Source of the DNA: Azoarcus sp.
GTDB taxonomy: Bacteria; Pseudomonadota; Gammaproteobacteria; Burkholderiales; Rhodocyclaceae
DNA length: 18,131 bases
Assembly (NCBI GenBank): GCA_031259795.1
Contig: JAIRLA010000171.1
Span: 1 to 18,131, forward strand
Direction: 5' to 3'
A model generated the notes under the pieces. It worked only from the letters and a program-made list of their open reading frames with translations, ran no database searches and was not told where the DNA came from. Below are positions 6,321 through 12,537 of this stretch, one piece after another. Each line of letters starts with the position of its first letter. Positions within the stretch are counted from its first letter, which is position 1. Position numbers and translations under genes: made by a program.

Positions 6321-6393
6321 CTTTACAGTCACCCCGGTAAGATAATGCGTGTTTTTACATGTTCACTTGAAAAAACATTGACTTTGGCAATAC

Positions 6394-6409
6394 TGGCATC
6401 TAACTTGCT
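6394..6409 (+). promoter_or_regulatory. Sigma-54 (-24/-12) promoter of the PEP-CTERM gene
   Basis: TGGCATCTAACTTGCT matches the RpoN consensus TGGCAC-N5-TTGCW at all but one of the conserved positions, with the invariant GG (6395-6396) and GC (6407-6408) exactly 10 nt apart. Predicted transcription would begin near 6420, giving a leader of about 56 nt before ATG 6476. An inverted repeat TGTTTTT/AAAAACA (6350-6356, 6371-6377) and a perfect palindrome (6309-6320) lie upstream. RpoN dependence of PEP-CTERM genes is known in floc-forming betaproteobacteria such as Zoogloea. Confidence 0.75.
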
Positions 6410-6475
6410 GCAACAAAGCCGGGCATATCGTGTGGCCTTATCCTTACATCCATTAGCCAAGAGGCTCTTGCTACC

Positions 6476-7357
6476 ATGAAACTGAATTTCCCCTTTTCAC
6501 TGCTTTTCGGCGCCGCCGCCATGGAGGTCGCCTCCTCTGCCCACGCATTGGCCATTACGGCTACCAATGACGCGGATACTCTGCTTGCCGCGCTCCTCGG
6601 CGCCAATAGCGGTATCAATGTTGTGCCGGGCAGCGTGCAATTCGTGGGCGGACCGAACCAATCGGGTACTTATACGGGCTTGAATCTAACGTCGTCCACT
6701 GGAGGGGCTTCTATCGCCAATCCGGACGGCATTCTGCTGACTACGGGAAGCGCCAACCTCCCTCTGAGCAACACATCTAGTAACTATGGCACATCGTCGA
6801 ATACCGGCAGCAACGCCCTGTTGACTTCCCTGAGCGGCAAGCCCACATCTGACCAGAACTATCTCAGCTTTTCGTTTACCGTTGATCCCGGTCTCACCGC
6901 GATCTCGACAAGTTTCGTGTTCGGCTCGGACGAATATCCCGAATATGCCGCATCAAGCTATACCGACATCTTTGGGTTTTTCGTTGACGGGAAGAATTAT
7001 GCTCTTTTTGGGGATGGTTCGCTCGTTGCCGTCAATACTATCCCCAATTTCCTGGATAACCAGGGGAACGCTTATGGCATCGAATACGATGGCTTGACCA
7101 CAAGCCTGTCGCTTGTGGGATTGCTCGATCCGAATTCTTCCACTCATACCTTGACCATTGCCATTGCCGACACCGGCGATAGTGCTTACGATAGCGGCGT
7201 TTTCATTGGCGCATTTTCGGCTGGCGCCGCCCCCCCAGGAGGATGCAGTGGCGTCGGTTGCACTTTGCCGGGGGGCGTTCCCGAGCCTCCGTTGCTGGCT
7301 CTTTTGGGACTTGGTCTCGTGGGCTTGAGCGTTGTGCGCCGTTACAGGCGGCACTGA
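6476..7357 (+). CDS. Choice-of-anchor L PEP-CTERM sorted surface protein
   Basis: This 293-residue exported protein starts at ATG 6476. It has a signal peptide of about 25 residues (cleavage near SAHA-LA). Residues 27-200 form a choice-of-anchor L domain: NDADTLLAALLG, DGILLTTGS, LSFSFTVDPG, and the hallmark VFGSDEYPEY (148-157) with DIFGFFVDG. Residues 201-245 continue a beta-sandwich (HTLTIAIADTGDSAYDSGVFIG). A Gly/Pro linker with a Cys pair (257, 262) precedes the C-terminal PEP-CTERM signal: VPEP (268-271), a hydrophobic helix, and the basic tail RRYRRH. Exosortase is expected to recognise VPEP and remove or replace the tail at the envelope. Expression is probably RpoN-dependent (6394-6409), and it ends at a strong terminator. 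Base composition is visibly less GC-rich than neighbouring genes. Confidence 0.93.
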   Translation: MKLNFPFSLLFGAAAMEVASSAHALAITATNDADTLLAALLGANSGINVVPGSVQFVGGPNQSGTYTGLNLTSSTGGASIANPDGILLTTGSANLPLSNTSSNYGTSSNTGSNALLTSLSGKPTSDQNYLSFSFTVDPGLTAISTSFVFGSDEYPEYAASSYTDIFGFFVDGKNYALFGDGSLVAVNTIPNFLDNQGNAYGIEYDGLTTSLSLVGLLDPNSSTHTLTIAIADTGDSAYDSGVFIGAFSAGAAPPGGCSGVGCTLPGGVPEPPLLALLGLGLVGLSVVRRYRRH

Positions 7358-7407
7358 TAAAAGCGGCGTTGCTTGTCGTACCTCTCACTGGATAGGTAAC
7401 GAAGGCG

Positions 7408-7442
7408 AAAAGCGGGCGTTGCCGCCCGCTTTTTGTTTTTTC
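7408..7442 (+). terminator. Rho-independent terminator of the PEP-CTERM gene
   Basis: A perfect 10-bp stem AAAAGCGGGC / GCCCGCTTTT (7408-7417 with 7424-7433) has a 6-nt loop, followed by tgtttttt. It lies 50 bp beyond the stop codon. Confidence 0.9.
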
Positions 7443-7563
7443 CACCGCGCGTGTTCCAGAATCAAGTGCGAGGGTATTATCGCAAAACCATGCCTGTCCA
7501 GCCCGGGGTGACAGGCTTACGGCATTTTGTCGCCGCCGTTCAGGAAACGGGATTACTGGCGGA

Positions 7564-7599
7564 AACAAGCGCCGCGGGGACGGGCGCCGCCGTCCCCGC
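7564..7599 (-). terminator. Probable terminator of btuB
   Basis: A perfect 10-bp GC stem GCGGGGACGG / CCGTCCCCGC (7574-7583 with 7590-7599) lies 10 bp beyond the receptor stop. On the minus strand it is followed after a GGCG step by cttgtttcc, a weak T tract. Confidence 0.6.
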
Positions 7600-7608
7600 A
7601 TGCGGGCC

Positions 7609-9459
7609 TCAGCGCGGGCTGTAGCGCAGGGCGATGAAGGCGTTGAAGCCTTCGGTGTTGTAGTAGCGCACGGTCTCGTACTTTTTGTCGAAAAGATTGT
7701 TCAGGCGGCCTTCGATGTGCAGATCGGGGGTCAGCGCATAGCTGGCGACGAGGTTCATCAAGGCGTAGCCGCCCAGCGTTTCGCCCTCCTGATTGTCGTT
7801 GTAGCGCTTGCCCACCGCGATCAGCTCCGTGCCGAGGTCGAGCTTGCCCCAGCGGTAGGCGAGGCTGAAGGTCGCGCTGTCGCGGGCGCGGCGGCCCAGG
7901 AACATGTCGGTATCTTCGTTGCGCGCGTCGAGCCGGTCGTAGGCCGCGCCCGCGCGCCAGTTGCCGAAGACGCCGGAGTAAGCCAGCGTCGCGCCGGCGA
8001 GTCTGGCCCGGCCAATGTTGTCGGCCTGCCAGGTGACGGGGTTGGAGGAAATCAGGTCTTCCACCTTGTTGTGATACACGGTCAGCGAGGCGCTGTGCAG
8101 GCCGTGCTCCCAGATGAGCGCCGCTTCGCGGTTGCGCGCCTTTTCCGCCTTGAGTTCCGGATTGCCGTATCCCCACATCTTCGTGTAGAGCTGATAGAGC
8201 GTCGGCGCCTTGAATGCCGTGCCGTAGCCGAGGCGAAAGCGCCATTGCGGCGTGATCCGGTAGCCGTAGGCGAGGCTGTAGGTGTTCTCGTGGCCGAACT
8301 CGGAATGCTGGTCGGAGCGGGCGTTGATCTGCCAGTCATGCTTGCCGGAGCGCGCCACCCAGCCCAGCATGAAGGCGTTGTTGGTCATACGGTTGGTGTC
8401 GTATTCGGCGCTCGGACTGATGCGCTGGCGCAGTTGCTCGCCCGCCAGCAGCAGTTCGCCGAGCGGCAGCTTGATGTCGTTTTGCCAGGTCAATTGCAGA
8501 TTGCGGGTGAAAAGCTCGCTGCGCTCGCCGCCTTCGCCGATGTTTTCCTGATCGTCGATGGATTCGCCATACTGGAGCGTGCTGCGCCAGACCCCATCGA
8601 AGAAACTGTTCTTGCTGAAAAGCTGCCACTGCCGGGTCTCGAAGCGATTGCGGAAATCGTCGACGCCGTCCAGGCCGCCCCAGGGCGGCGTATTGCCGCT
8701 GTCGTAATGCGCCACGCCCTTGTTCAGCCGGTAGCCCAGGCCGACTTCGTGTCCTGTCGCGGGCAGGAAAGAAAGGGAGACCATGCCGCCCGTGTTGTCG
8801 TAAGCGTCGTCGTCGGCGTCCTTGTTGCTGGAGTGGCGCTGCGCGGAGATGCCGTTGGTGGCGTAATGATTCGCCGCCGCCCGGAAGCGCCAGCGCTCGT
8901 TCCCGCCGGAGATGCCCGCCGAGGCCGTGCGCGTGTCGTATGAACCGTAGCCGACGGCGGCATCCGCCCGCAGGCCCGGCGCGCCGCGCCGGGTGATGAT
9001 GTGGATGACGCCGCCGATGGCGTCCGCGCCATAGAGAGTGGCCGCCGGGCCGCGCAGGATTTCGATGCGCTCCAGATCGGCCAGGGAAATGAAGCGCAGC
9101 GGCGAGCCGCTCATGTCGATGGAGTTGAGGGGGATGCCGTCGAGCAGCACCTTGGTCTGGTCGGAATTGGCGCCGCGCACGAAAAAGGAAGTCGATGTCC
9201 CCGCGCCGCCGTTGGAAGTGACCTGGATGCCGGGCTGGCGCGCGAGCAGGTCGACGATCGTATCCTGTCCGTGCCGCTCGATCTCCTCGCGTTCGATGAC
9301 GGTCACGTCGGCGAGCGCTTCGCTCACCCGCGTTTCCTGGCGCGTGGCGGTGACGATGACCGGATCGAGTTCCGGCGTGTTTTCGTCCGCCCGGACGAAG
9401 GATGGAAAAGTGATGGCTGGCAGGCACAGGGCCGCCAGCAGGCGTTTGCGCATAAACAT
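7609..9459 (-). CDS. btuB: TonB-dependent vitamin B12 receptor (BtuB type)
   Basis: This 616-residue protein starts at ATG 9459, preceded by GGAGGGAG. The frame stays open up to 9666, but that would overlap the riboswitch. The signal peptide ends near FVRA-DE. A BtuB-like TonB box (DPVIVTATR, about 32-40) leads into the plug domain (42-157: ALADVTVIEREEIERHG, VLLDGIPLN, RIEILRGPAATLYGADAIGGVIHIITR). A 22-strand-type barrel follows, including YGTAFKAPTLYQLYT and NPELKAEKARNREAALIWEHG. Role: high-affinity uptake of cobalamin across the outer membrane, energised by TonB-ExbBD. The cobalamin riboswitch upstream supports the substrate. No btuCDF or cob genes are adjacent, and a terminator follows, so it is monocistronic. 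The C-terminus reads ALRYSPR rather than ending in Phe. Confidence 0.93.
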   Translation of the reverse strand: MFMRKRLLAALCLPAITFPSFVRADENTPELDPVIVTATRQETRVSEALADVTVIEREEIERHGQDTIVDLLARQPGIQVTSNGGAGTSTSFFVRGANSDQTKVLLDGIPLNSIDMSGSPLRFISLADLERIEILRGPAATLYGADAIGGVIHIITRRGAPGLRADAAVGYGSYDTRTASAGISGGNERWRFRAAANHYATNGISAQRHSSNKDADDDAYDNTGGMVSLSFLPATGHEVGLGYRLNKGVAHYDSGNTPPWGGLDGVDDFRNRFETRQWQLFSKNSFFDGVWRSTLQYGESIDDQENIGEGGERSELFTRNLQLTWQNDIKLPLGELLLAGEQLRQRISPSAEYDTNRMTNNAFMLGWVARSGKHDWQINARSDQHSEFGHENTYSLAYGYRITPQWRFRLGYGTAFKAPTLYQLYTKMWGYGNPELKAEKARNREAALIWEHGLHSASLTVYHNKVEDLISSNPVTWQADNIGRARLAGATLAYSGVFGNWRAGAAYDRLDARNEDTDMFLGRRARDSATFSLAYRWGKLDLGTELIAVGKRYNDNQEGETLGGYALMNLVASYALTPDLHIEGRLNNLFDKKYETVRYYNTEGFNAFIALRYSPR

Positions 9460-9538
9460 GATGGGCTTCTCCCTCCGGCCCGCGTCCCCGCGCGCCGGAA
9501 TCGTGGTCGACAAAACAGGAAAAGCGCGGGCGAAACGG

Positions 9539-9559
9539 AAAAAGGTCTCCGGCAGGAGA
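9539..9559 (-). terminator. Possible leader terminator (riboswitch expression platform)
   Basis: On the minus strand a short hairpin TCTCC-tgcc-GGAGA (9559-9546) is followed by cc and a T5 tract (9543-9539), between the B12 box and the btuB start. The stem is only 5 bp. It repeats the GGAGACC motif of the B12 box, so alternative pairing is conceivable. Confidence 0.3.
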
Positions 9560-9589
9560 AATCCATGCTCGCCACCCCGCGGCATTTCC

Positions 9590-9760
9590 ATCGTTGCGAC
9601 CCGGGCCGGTCTCCGGGCTTGCAAGTCTTGATCCGCCGCCTTCCCGGGCGAAACGCCCAGTGGCATGGATGGCGAACCCGCACTTGCCTACCGTTGCGGG
9701 GGCAGCAGCCGCTTTGCGTCGTCATGGCGAACGCGCACGGCTTTCCCGTTTAACCGCCCG
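9590..9760 (-). ncRNA. Cobalamin riboswitch upstream of btuB
   Basis: Read on the minus strand from about 9752, the conserved cobalamin-riboswitch blocks occur in order. They are AACGGGAAAGCCGTG, then GCTGCCCCCGCAACGGTA, then ATGCCACTGGG followed by GGGAAGGCGG, and finally the B12 box AAGCCCGGAGACCGGCC (9620-9604). The riboswitch is expected to bind adenosyl- or related cobalamin and switch off the downstream receptor. The 5' boundary adjoins a small GC hairpin (9755-9774). Ends are approximate to about 10 nt. Confidence 0.93.
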
Positions 9761-9943
9761 CCGCGAAGCGGGCGACACCCGAGTGCAAAACTTCCGTCCC
9801 ATCTTCATCCTCCGCACGATGGACCGAAAGCGCGCGCACGCTAACACGACACCGGCACAGGGCGCAACTGCCCGCGGCAATGCCCGCGCGCTCCCGCCGC
9901 GCGCGGCGTTCATGTAAAACGCCTGCCTGCGTCTCTCGCCGCA
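9761..9943. other. Intergenic stretch upstream of the riboswitch
   Basis: No gene is seen here. It should contain the btuB promoter on the minus strand, but I find no convincing -35/-10 pair. A CGCCCGC/GCGGGCG hairpin (9755-9774) touches the riboswitch end. Short open frames on both strands lack ribosome-binding sites. Confidence 0.4.
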
Positions 9944-10060
9944 AGGAAATCAGCGTCGATTCGCTCCGCATGGAAGGAAACCCTCTCCCGCCCTTCGGGC
10001 ACCCTCCCCCGCAAGCGGGGGAGGGAAGTATCCATCGCAAGAATTCGTCATCACAAAAGC
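9944..10060. repeat. Dispersed repeat, modules C-B (inverse orientation)
   Basis: 'aaatcagcgtcgattcgctccgcatgg' (module C) is followed by 'aaccctctcccgcccttcgggcaccctcccccgcaagcgggggaggg' (module B). It is the reverse-complement arrangement of 158-236 and closely matches 16200-16254. The core ccctcccccgc-aa-gcgggggaggg is a perfect hairpin. Confidence 0.75.
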
Positions 10061-10068
10061 TGCTCCCG

Positions 10069-10252
10069 CCTCGTCATTGCGAGGAGCGCCGCGACGTGGC
10101 AATCCAGGTCGGTTTTTGCGGAGCGAAGCGACGCTGGATAAAGGGGAGGAGGAGCGGGACGCCCGTCTACTTTCCTCCGCCAAGAAATCAGCGTCGATTC
10201 GCGCCGATTGGATGGAACTGGATTGCCACGCCGATTCGCTCCTCGCAATGAC
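10069..10252. repeat. MITE-like unit with 'ctcgtcattgcgaggagcg' terminal inverted repeats
   Basis: The left end 'cctcgtcattgcgaggagcgccgcgacgtggcaatccag' (10069-10107) is inverted as 'ctggattgccacgccgattcgctcctcgcaatgacgag' (10215-10252), each about 38 bp. Between them lie two opposing copies of module C ('gcgaagcgacgctggat' and 'aatcagcgtcgattcgc') around module D. The unit has no coding capacity. A further degenerate fragment ('gattggcgcggcgacaagcgcc', then 'cgtcattgcgcgaagcgaag') occupies 10288-10340. Confidence 0.75.
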
Positions 10253-10340
10253 GAGATGGGGAGGCTTTCGCAATGACGATGAGGTATGATTGGCGCGGCG
10301 ACAAGCGCCTTGCAATATTCGTCATTGCGCGAAGCGAAGC

Positions 10341-10390
10341 CGGCGAAACAGAGGTACGCCTCCTGCGCGATCGCCGTGAATGTTTCGCCG
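10341..10390. promoter_or_regulatory. Inverted repeat upstream of the IclR gene
   Basis: CGGCGAAACA (10341-10350) and TGTTTCGCCG (10381-10390) are perfect 10-bp inverted arms separated by 30 nt, 109-158 bp before the IclR start. It may be a stem-loop bounding the repeat cluster or an operator pair for the regulator. The sequence alone does not decide. Confidence 0.35.
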
Positions 10391-10498
10391 TGCAGAGCGC
10401 AGGTTCGATTTTCATTGACGGCGGCGGCTTGTCCTGACAGGATTCGCCTGCGAAAAAAACGGGGTGCGGTACAAACTTCTACGGGGGGAACACCGGTC

Positions 10499-11311
10499 AT
10501 GGCAAGCGATTACACGAATAATGATGTACAACGGTTTGGCAAGAGTGACGAGGCCAAGGATCGCCAGTTCGTCACGGCATTGGCCAGGGGGCTGGAGTTG
10601 TTGCGCTGTTTCAGCCCGGGCGAGCGCCATCTCGGCGTGGCGGAACTGTCGCGCCGCACGGGCATCCCCAAGCCTTCCGTCTCCCGGCTGGCGGGGACGC
10701 TGGTCAAGCTGGGCTACCTCCATTTCCTGCCTTCCCTGGGCAAGTACAGCTTGGGTTCCGGCGTTTTGTCGCTGGGTTACGCCATGCTCTCCAATATCAG
10801 CGTCCGCCAGATCGCCCGTCCCATGATGCAGGAGCTTGCCGAGTATTCGCAGGCGTCCGTTTCCATCGGCATATGCGATCGTCTGAGCATGGTGTATATC
10901 GAGTCGGTGCGCAGCAATGCCCCGATCGGTATACGGCGCGGCGTCGGCTCGCGTTTGCCCCTGGCGTTGACGGCCATCGGGCGCGCTTATCTGGCGGGGC
11001 TGCCAAAGACGGAACAGGATTTCCTGATGCACCAGTTGTTTTTGCGCGATGAGCAAAACTGGCCGCGACTGCGCACGGGAATCGAACAAGGATTGCGCGA
11101 TTGCGCCGAACGGGGTTTTTGCCTGTCGGTCGGCGAATGGGAACGGGATGTCAGCGCGGTCGCGGCGCCATTCACGGACGGCGAAGGCCGCCCGATGGCT
11201 TTCAGTTGCGGCGGCGCCGCATTTTTGTTGACTCGTGACCGGCTCGAATACGATATCGGGCCTCGTCTGGTGAGTCTTGTTCGACACATCAGCGGCATCA
11301 GCCGCGTTTGA
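10499..11311 (+). CDS. IclR family transcriptional regulator
   Basis: This 270-residue protein starts at ATG 10499 with a GGGGGGAA ribosome-binding site. An in-frame extension back to 10286 would translate repeat sequence and is rejected. The N-terminal winged helix-turn-helix spans about 25-85: FVTALARGLELLRCFSPG, LGVAELSRRTGIPKPSVSRLAGTLVKLGYL, and a wing ending GKYSLGSGVLSLG. The C-terminal effector domain (100-265) includes SVSIGICDRLSMVYIES, the substrate-site segment RLPLALTAIGRAYLAGLP, and RDVSAVAAPFTDGEG. IclR proteins commonly control catabolism of aromatic or other organic acids in response to the substrate. The gene is 16 nt upstream of the acyl-CoA dehydrogenase, with which it probably forms an operon, so autoregulation plus control of the pathway is likely. 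Confidence 0.92.
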   Translation: MASDYTNNDVQRFGKSDEAKDRQFVTALARGLELLRCFSPGERHLGVAELSRRTGIPKPSVSRLAGTLVKLGYLHFLPSLGKYSLGSGVLSLGYAMLSNISVRQIARPMMQELAEYSQASVSIGICDRLSMVYIESVRSNAPIGIRRGVGSRLPLALTAIGRAYLAGLPKTEQDFLMHQLFLRDEQNWPRLRTGIEQGLRDCAERGFCLSVGEWERDVSAVAAPFTDGEGRPMAFSCGGAAFLLTRDRLEYDIGPRLVSLVRHISGISRV

Positions 11312-11327
11312 ATACACAGGAGAAACC

Positions 11328-12482
11328 ATGATCCGCGATCAGGAAACGCTCAATCTGCTCATCGACACCGTCGCCCGTTTCGTCAGGGAACGCCTGGTTC
11401 CCGCCGAGGAAATCATCGCCGAGACCGACGAAATCCCCGCGGACATCGTCGCTGAAATGCGCGACCTCGGTCTATTTGGCCTTTCCACGCCGGAAGAATA
11501 CGGCGGCCTGGGGCTGACGATGGAAGAAGAGGTGTTGGTCGCCTTTGAAATCGCCAAGACCTCGCCCGCGTTCCGTTCGCTGATCGGCACCAATAACGGC
11601 ATCGGTTCGCAAGGGTTGATCGTCGACGGCACCGAGGAGCAAAAACAGAAATACCTGCCCCGGCTGGCGTCCGGCGAATTGATCGCCTCGTTCGCGCTCA
11701 CCGAGCCGGATGCCGGTTCCGACGCGGCGGCGGTGCGCGCCACCGCCAGACTCGACGGCGATTTCTATGTGATCGACGGCACCAAGCGCTTCATCACCAA
11801 CGCGCCGGAAGCCGGCCTTTTCACCGTCATGGCGCGCACCAATCCGGACATCAAGGGCGCGGGCGGCATTTCCGCCTTCATCGTCGAAAAGGATACGCCG
11901 GGATTGTCGCTGGGCAAGCGCGACAAGAAAATGGGGCAAAAGGGCGCGCACACGTCCGACGTCATTTTCGAGAATTGCCGCGTGCCCGCCGCCAACCTGA
12001 TCGGCGGACGGGAAGGCATCGGTTTCAAGACGGCGATGAAAGTGCTCGACAAAGGCCGCCTGCACATCTCGGCCATTTGCACCGGCGCTTCGGAGCGGAT
12101 GTTGAACGACGCCCTGAACTATGCCATCGAGCGCAAGCAGTTCGGCAAACCGATCGCCGAATTCCAGTTGATCCAAGCGATGCTGGCCGACAGCCGCGCC
12201 GACATCTATGCCGCCCGCGCGATGATTCTCGATGCCGCGCGCCGCCGCGACAACAAGGAAAACGTATCGACCGAGGCTTCCTGCTGCAAGCTCTTCGCTT
12301 CCGAAATGTGCGGGCGCGTCGCCGACCGCGCCGTGCAGATTTTCGGCGGCGCCGGCTATGTATCGGAATACGCGATCGAGCGTTTCTATCGTGACGTGCG
12401 CCTGTTCCGCATCTTCGAGGGCACCACGCAAATCCAGCAACTCGTGATCGCGCGCAACATGATCCGGGACGCCCGGGGCTGA
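11328..12482 (+). CDS. Acyl-CoA dehydrogenase
   Basis: This 384-residue FAD-dependent acyl-CoA dehydrogenase starts at ATG 11328 with AGGAG just upstream. Domain order is complete: N-terminal helical (1-115), beta (116-225) and C-terminal helical (230-384). Signature 1 is ALTEPDAGSD (123-132), which contacts FAD and substrate. Signature 2 is QIFGGAGYVSEYAIERFYRD (337-356). Glu364 in RIFEGTTQIQ is at the position of the catalytic base in short- and medium-chain enzymes. It should oxidise an acyl-CoA to the 2,3-enoyl-CoA and pass electrons to ETF. The chain or ring substrate cannot be read from sequence. Co-transcription with an IclR regulator and an aromatic-acid-type MFS transporter suggests an imported organic acid, but no CoA ligase or transferase is adjacent. 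Confidence 0.93.
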   Translation: MIRDQETLNLLIDTVARFVRERLVPAEEIIAETDEIPADIVAEMRDLGLFGLSTPEEYGGLGLTMEEEVLVAFEIAKTSPAFRSLIGTNNGIGSQGLIVDGTEEQKQKYLPRLASGELIASFALTEPDAGSDAAAVRATARLDGDFYVIDGTKRFITNAPEAGLFTVMARTNPDIKGAGGISAFIVEKDTPGLSLGKRDKKMGQKGAHTSDVIFENCRVPAANLIGGREGIGFKTAMKVLDKGRLHISAICTGASERMLNDALNYAIERKQFGKPIAEFQLIQAMLADSRADIYAARAMILDAARRRDNKENVSTEASCCKLFASEMCGRVADRAVQIFGGAGYVSEYAIERFYRDVRLFRIFEGTTQIQQLVIARNMIRDARG

Positions 12483-12497
12483 TGGTTCGCTTTTTTC

Positions 12498-12513
12498 AAA
12501 CCGCAAACGGTTT
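12498..12513 (+). other. Short intercistronic stem-loop
   Basis: AAACCG-caaa-CGGTTT is a perfect 6-bp stem between the dehydrogenase stop and the transporter ribosome-binding site. No T tract follows, so it is more likely an mRNA-processing or stability element than a terminator. Confidence 0.35.
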
Positions 12514-12537
12514 CGACTCGAAGAAAAGGAAAATCAT

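Noticed and set aside
7600..8943. 447-codon frame opposite btuB, and the 512-codon frame opposite the DASS gene (16311-17849)
   Set aside because: Both are antisense shadows of genes with clear family signatures. The second also begins inside repeat DNA.
9460..9666. N-terminal extension of BtuB to 9666
   Set aside because: It would translate the riboswitch and places 69 residues before a good signal peptide. A strong ribosome-binding site precedes 9459.
9944..10345. CRISPR array
   Set aside because: The repeats are long, imperfect, in both orientations and without regular spacers, and no cas gene is present.
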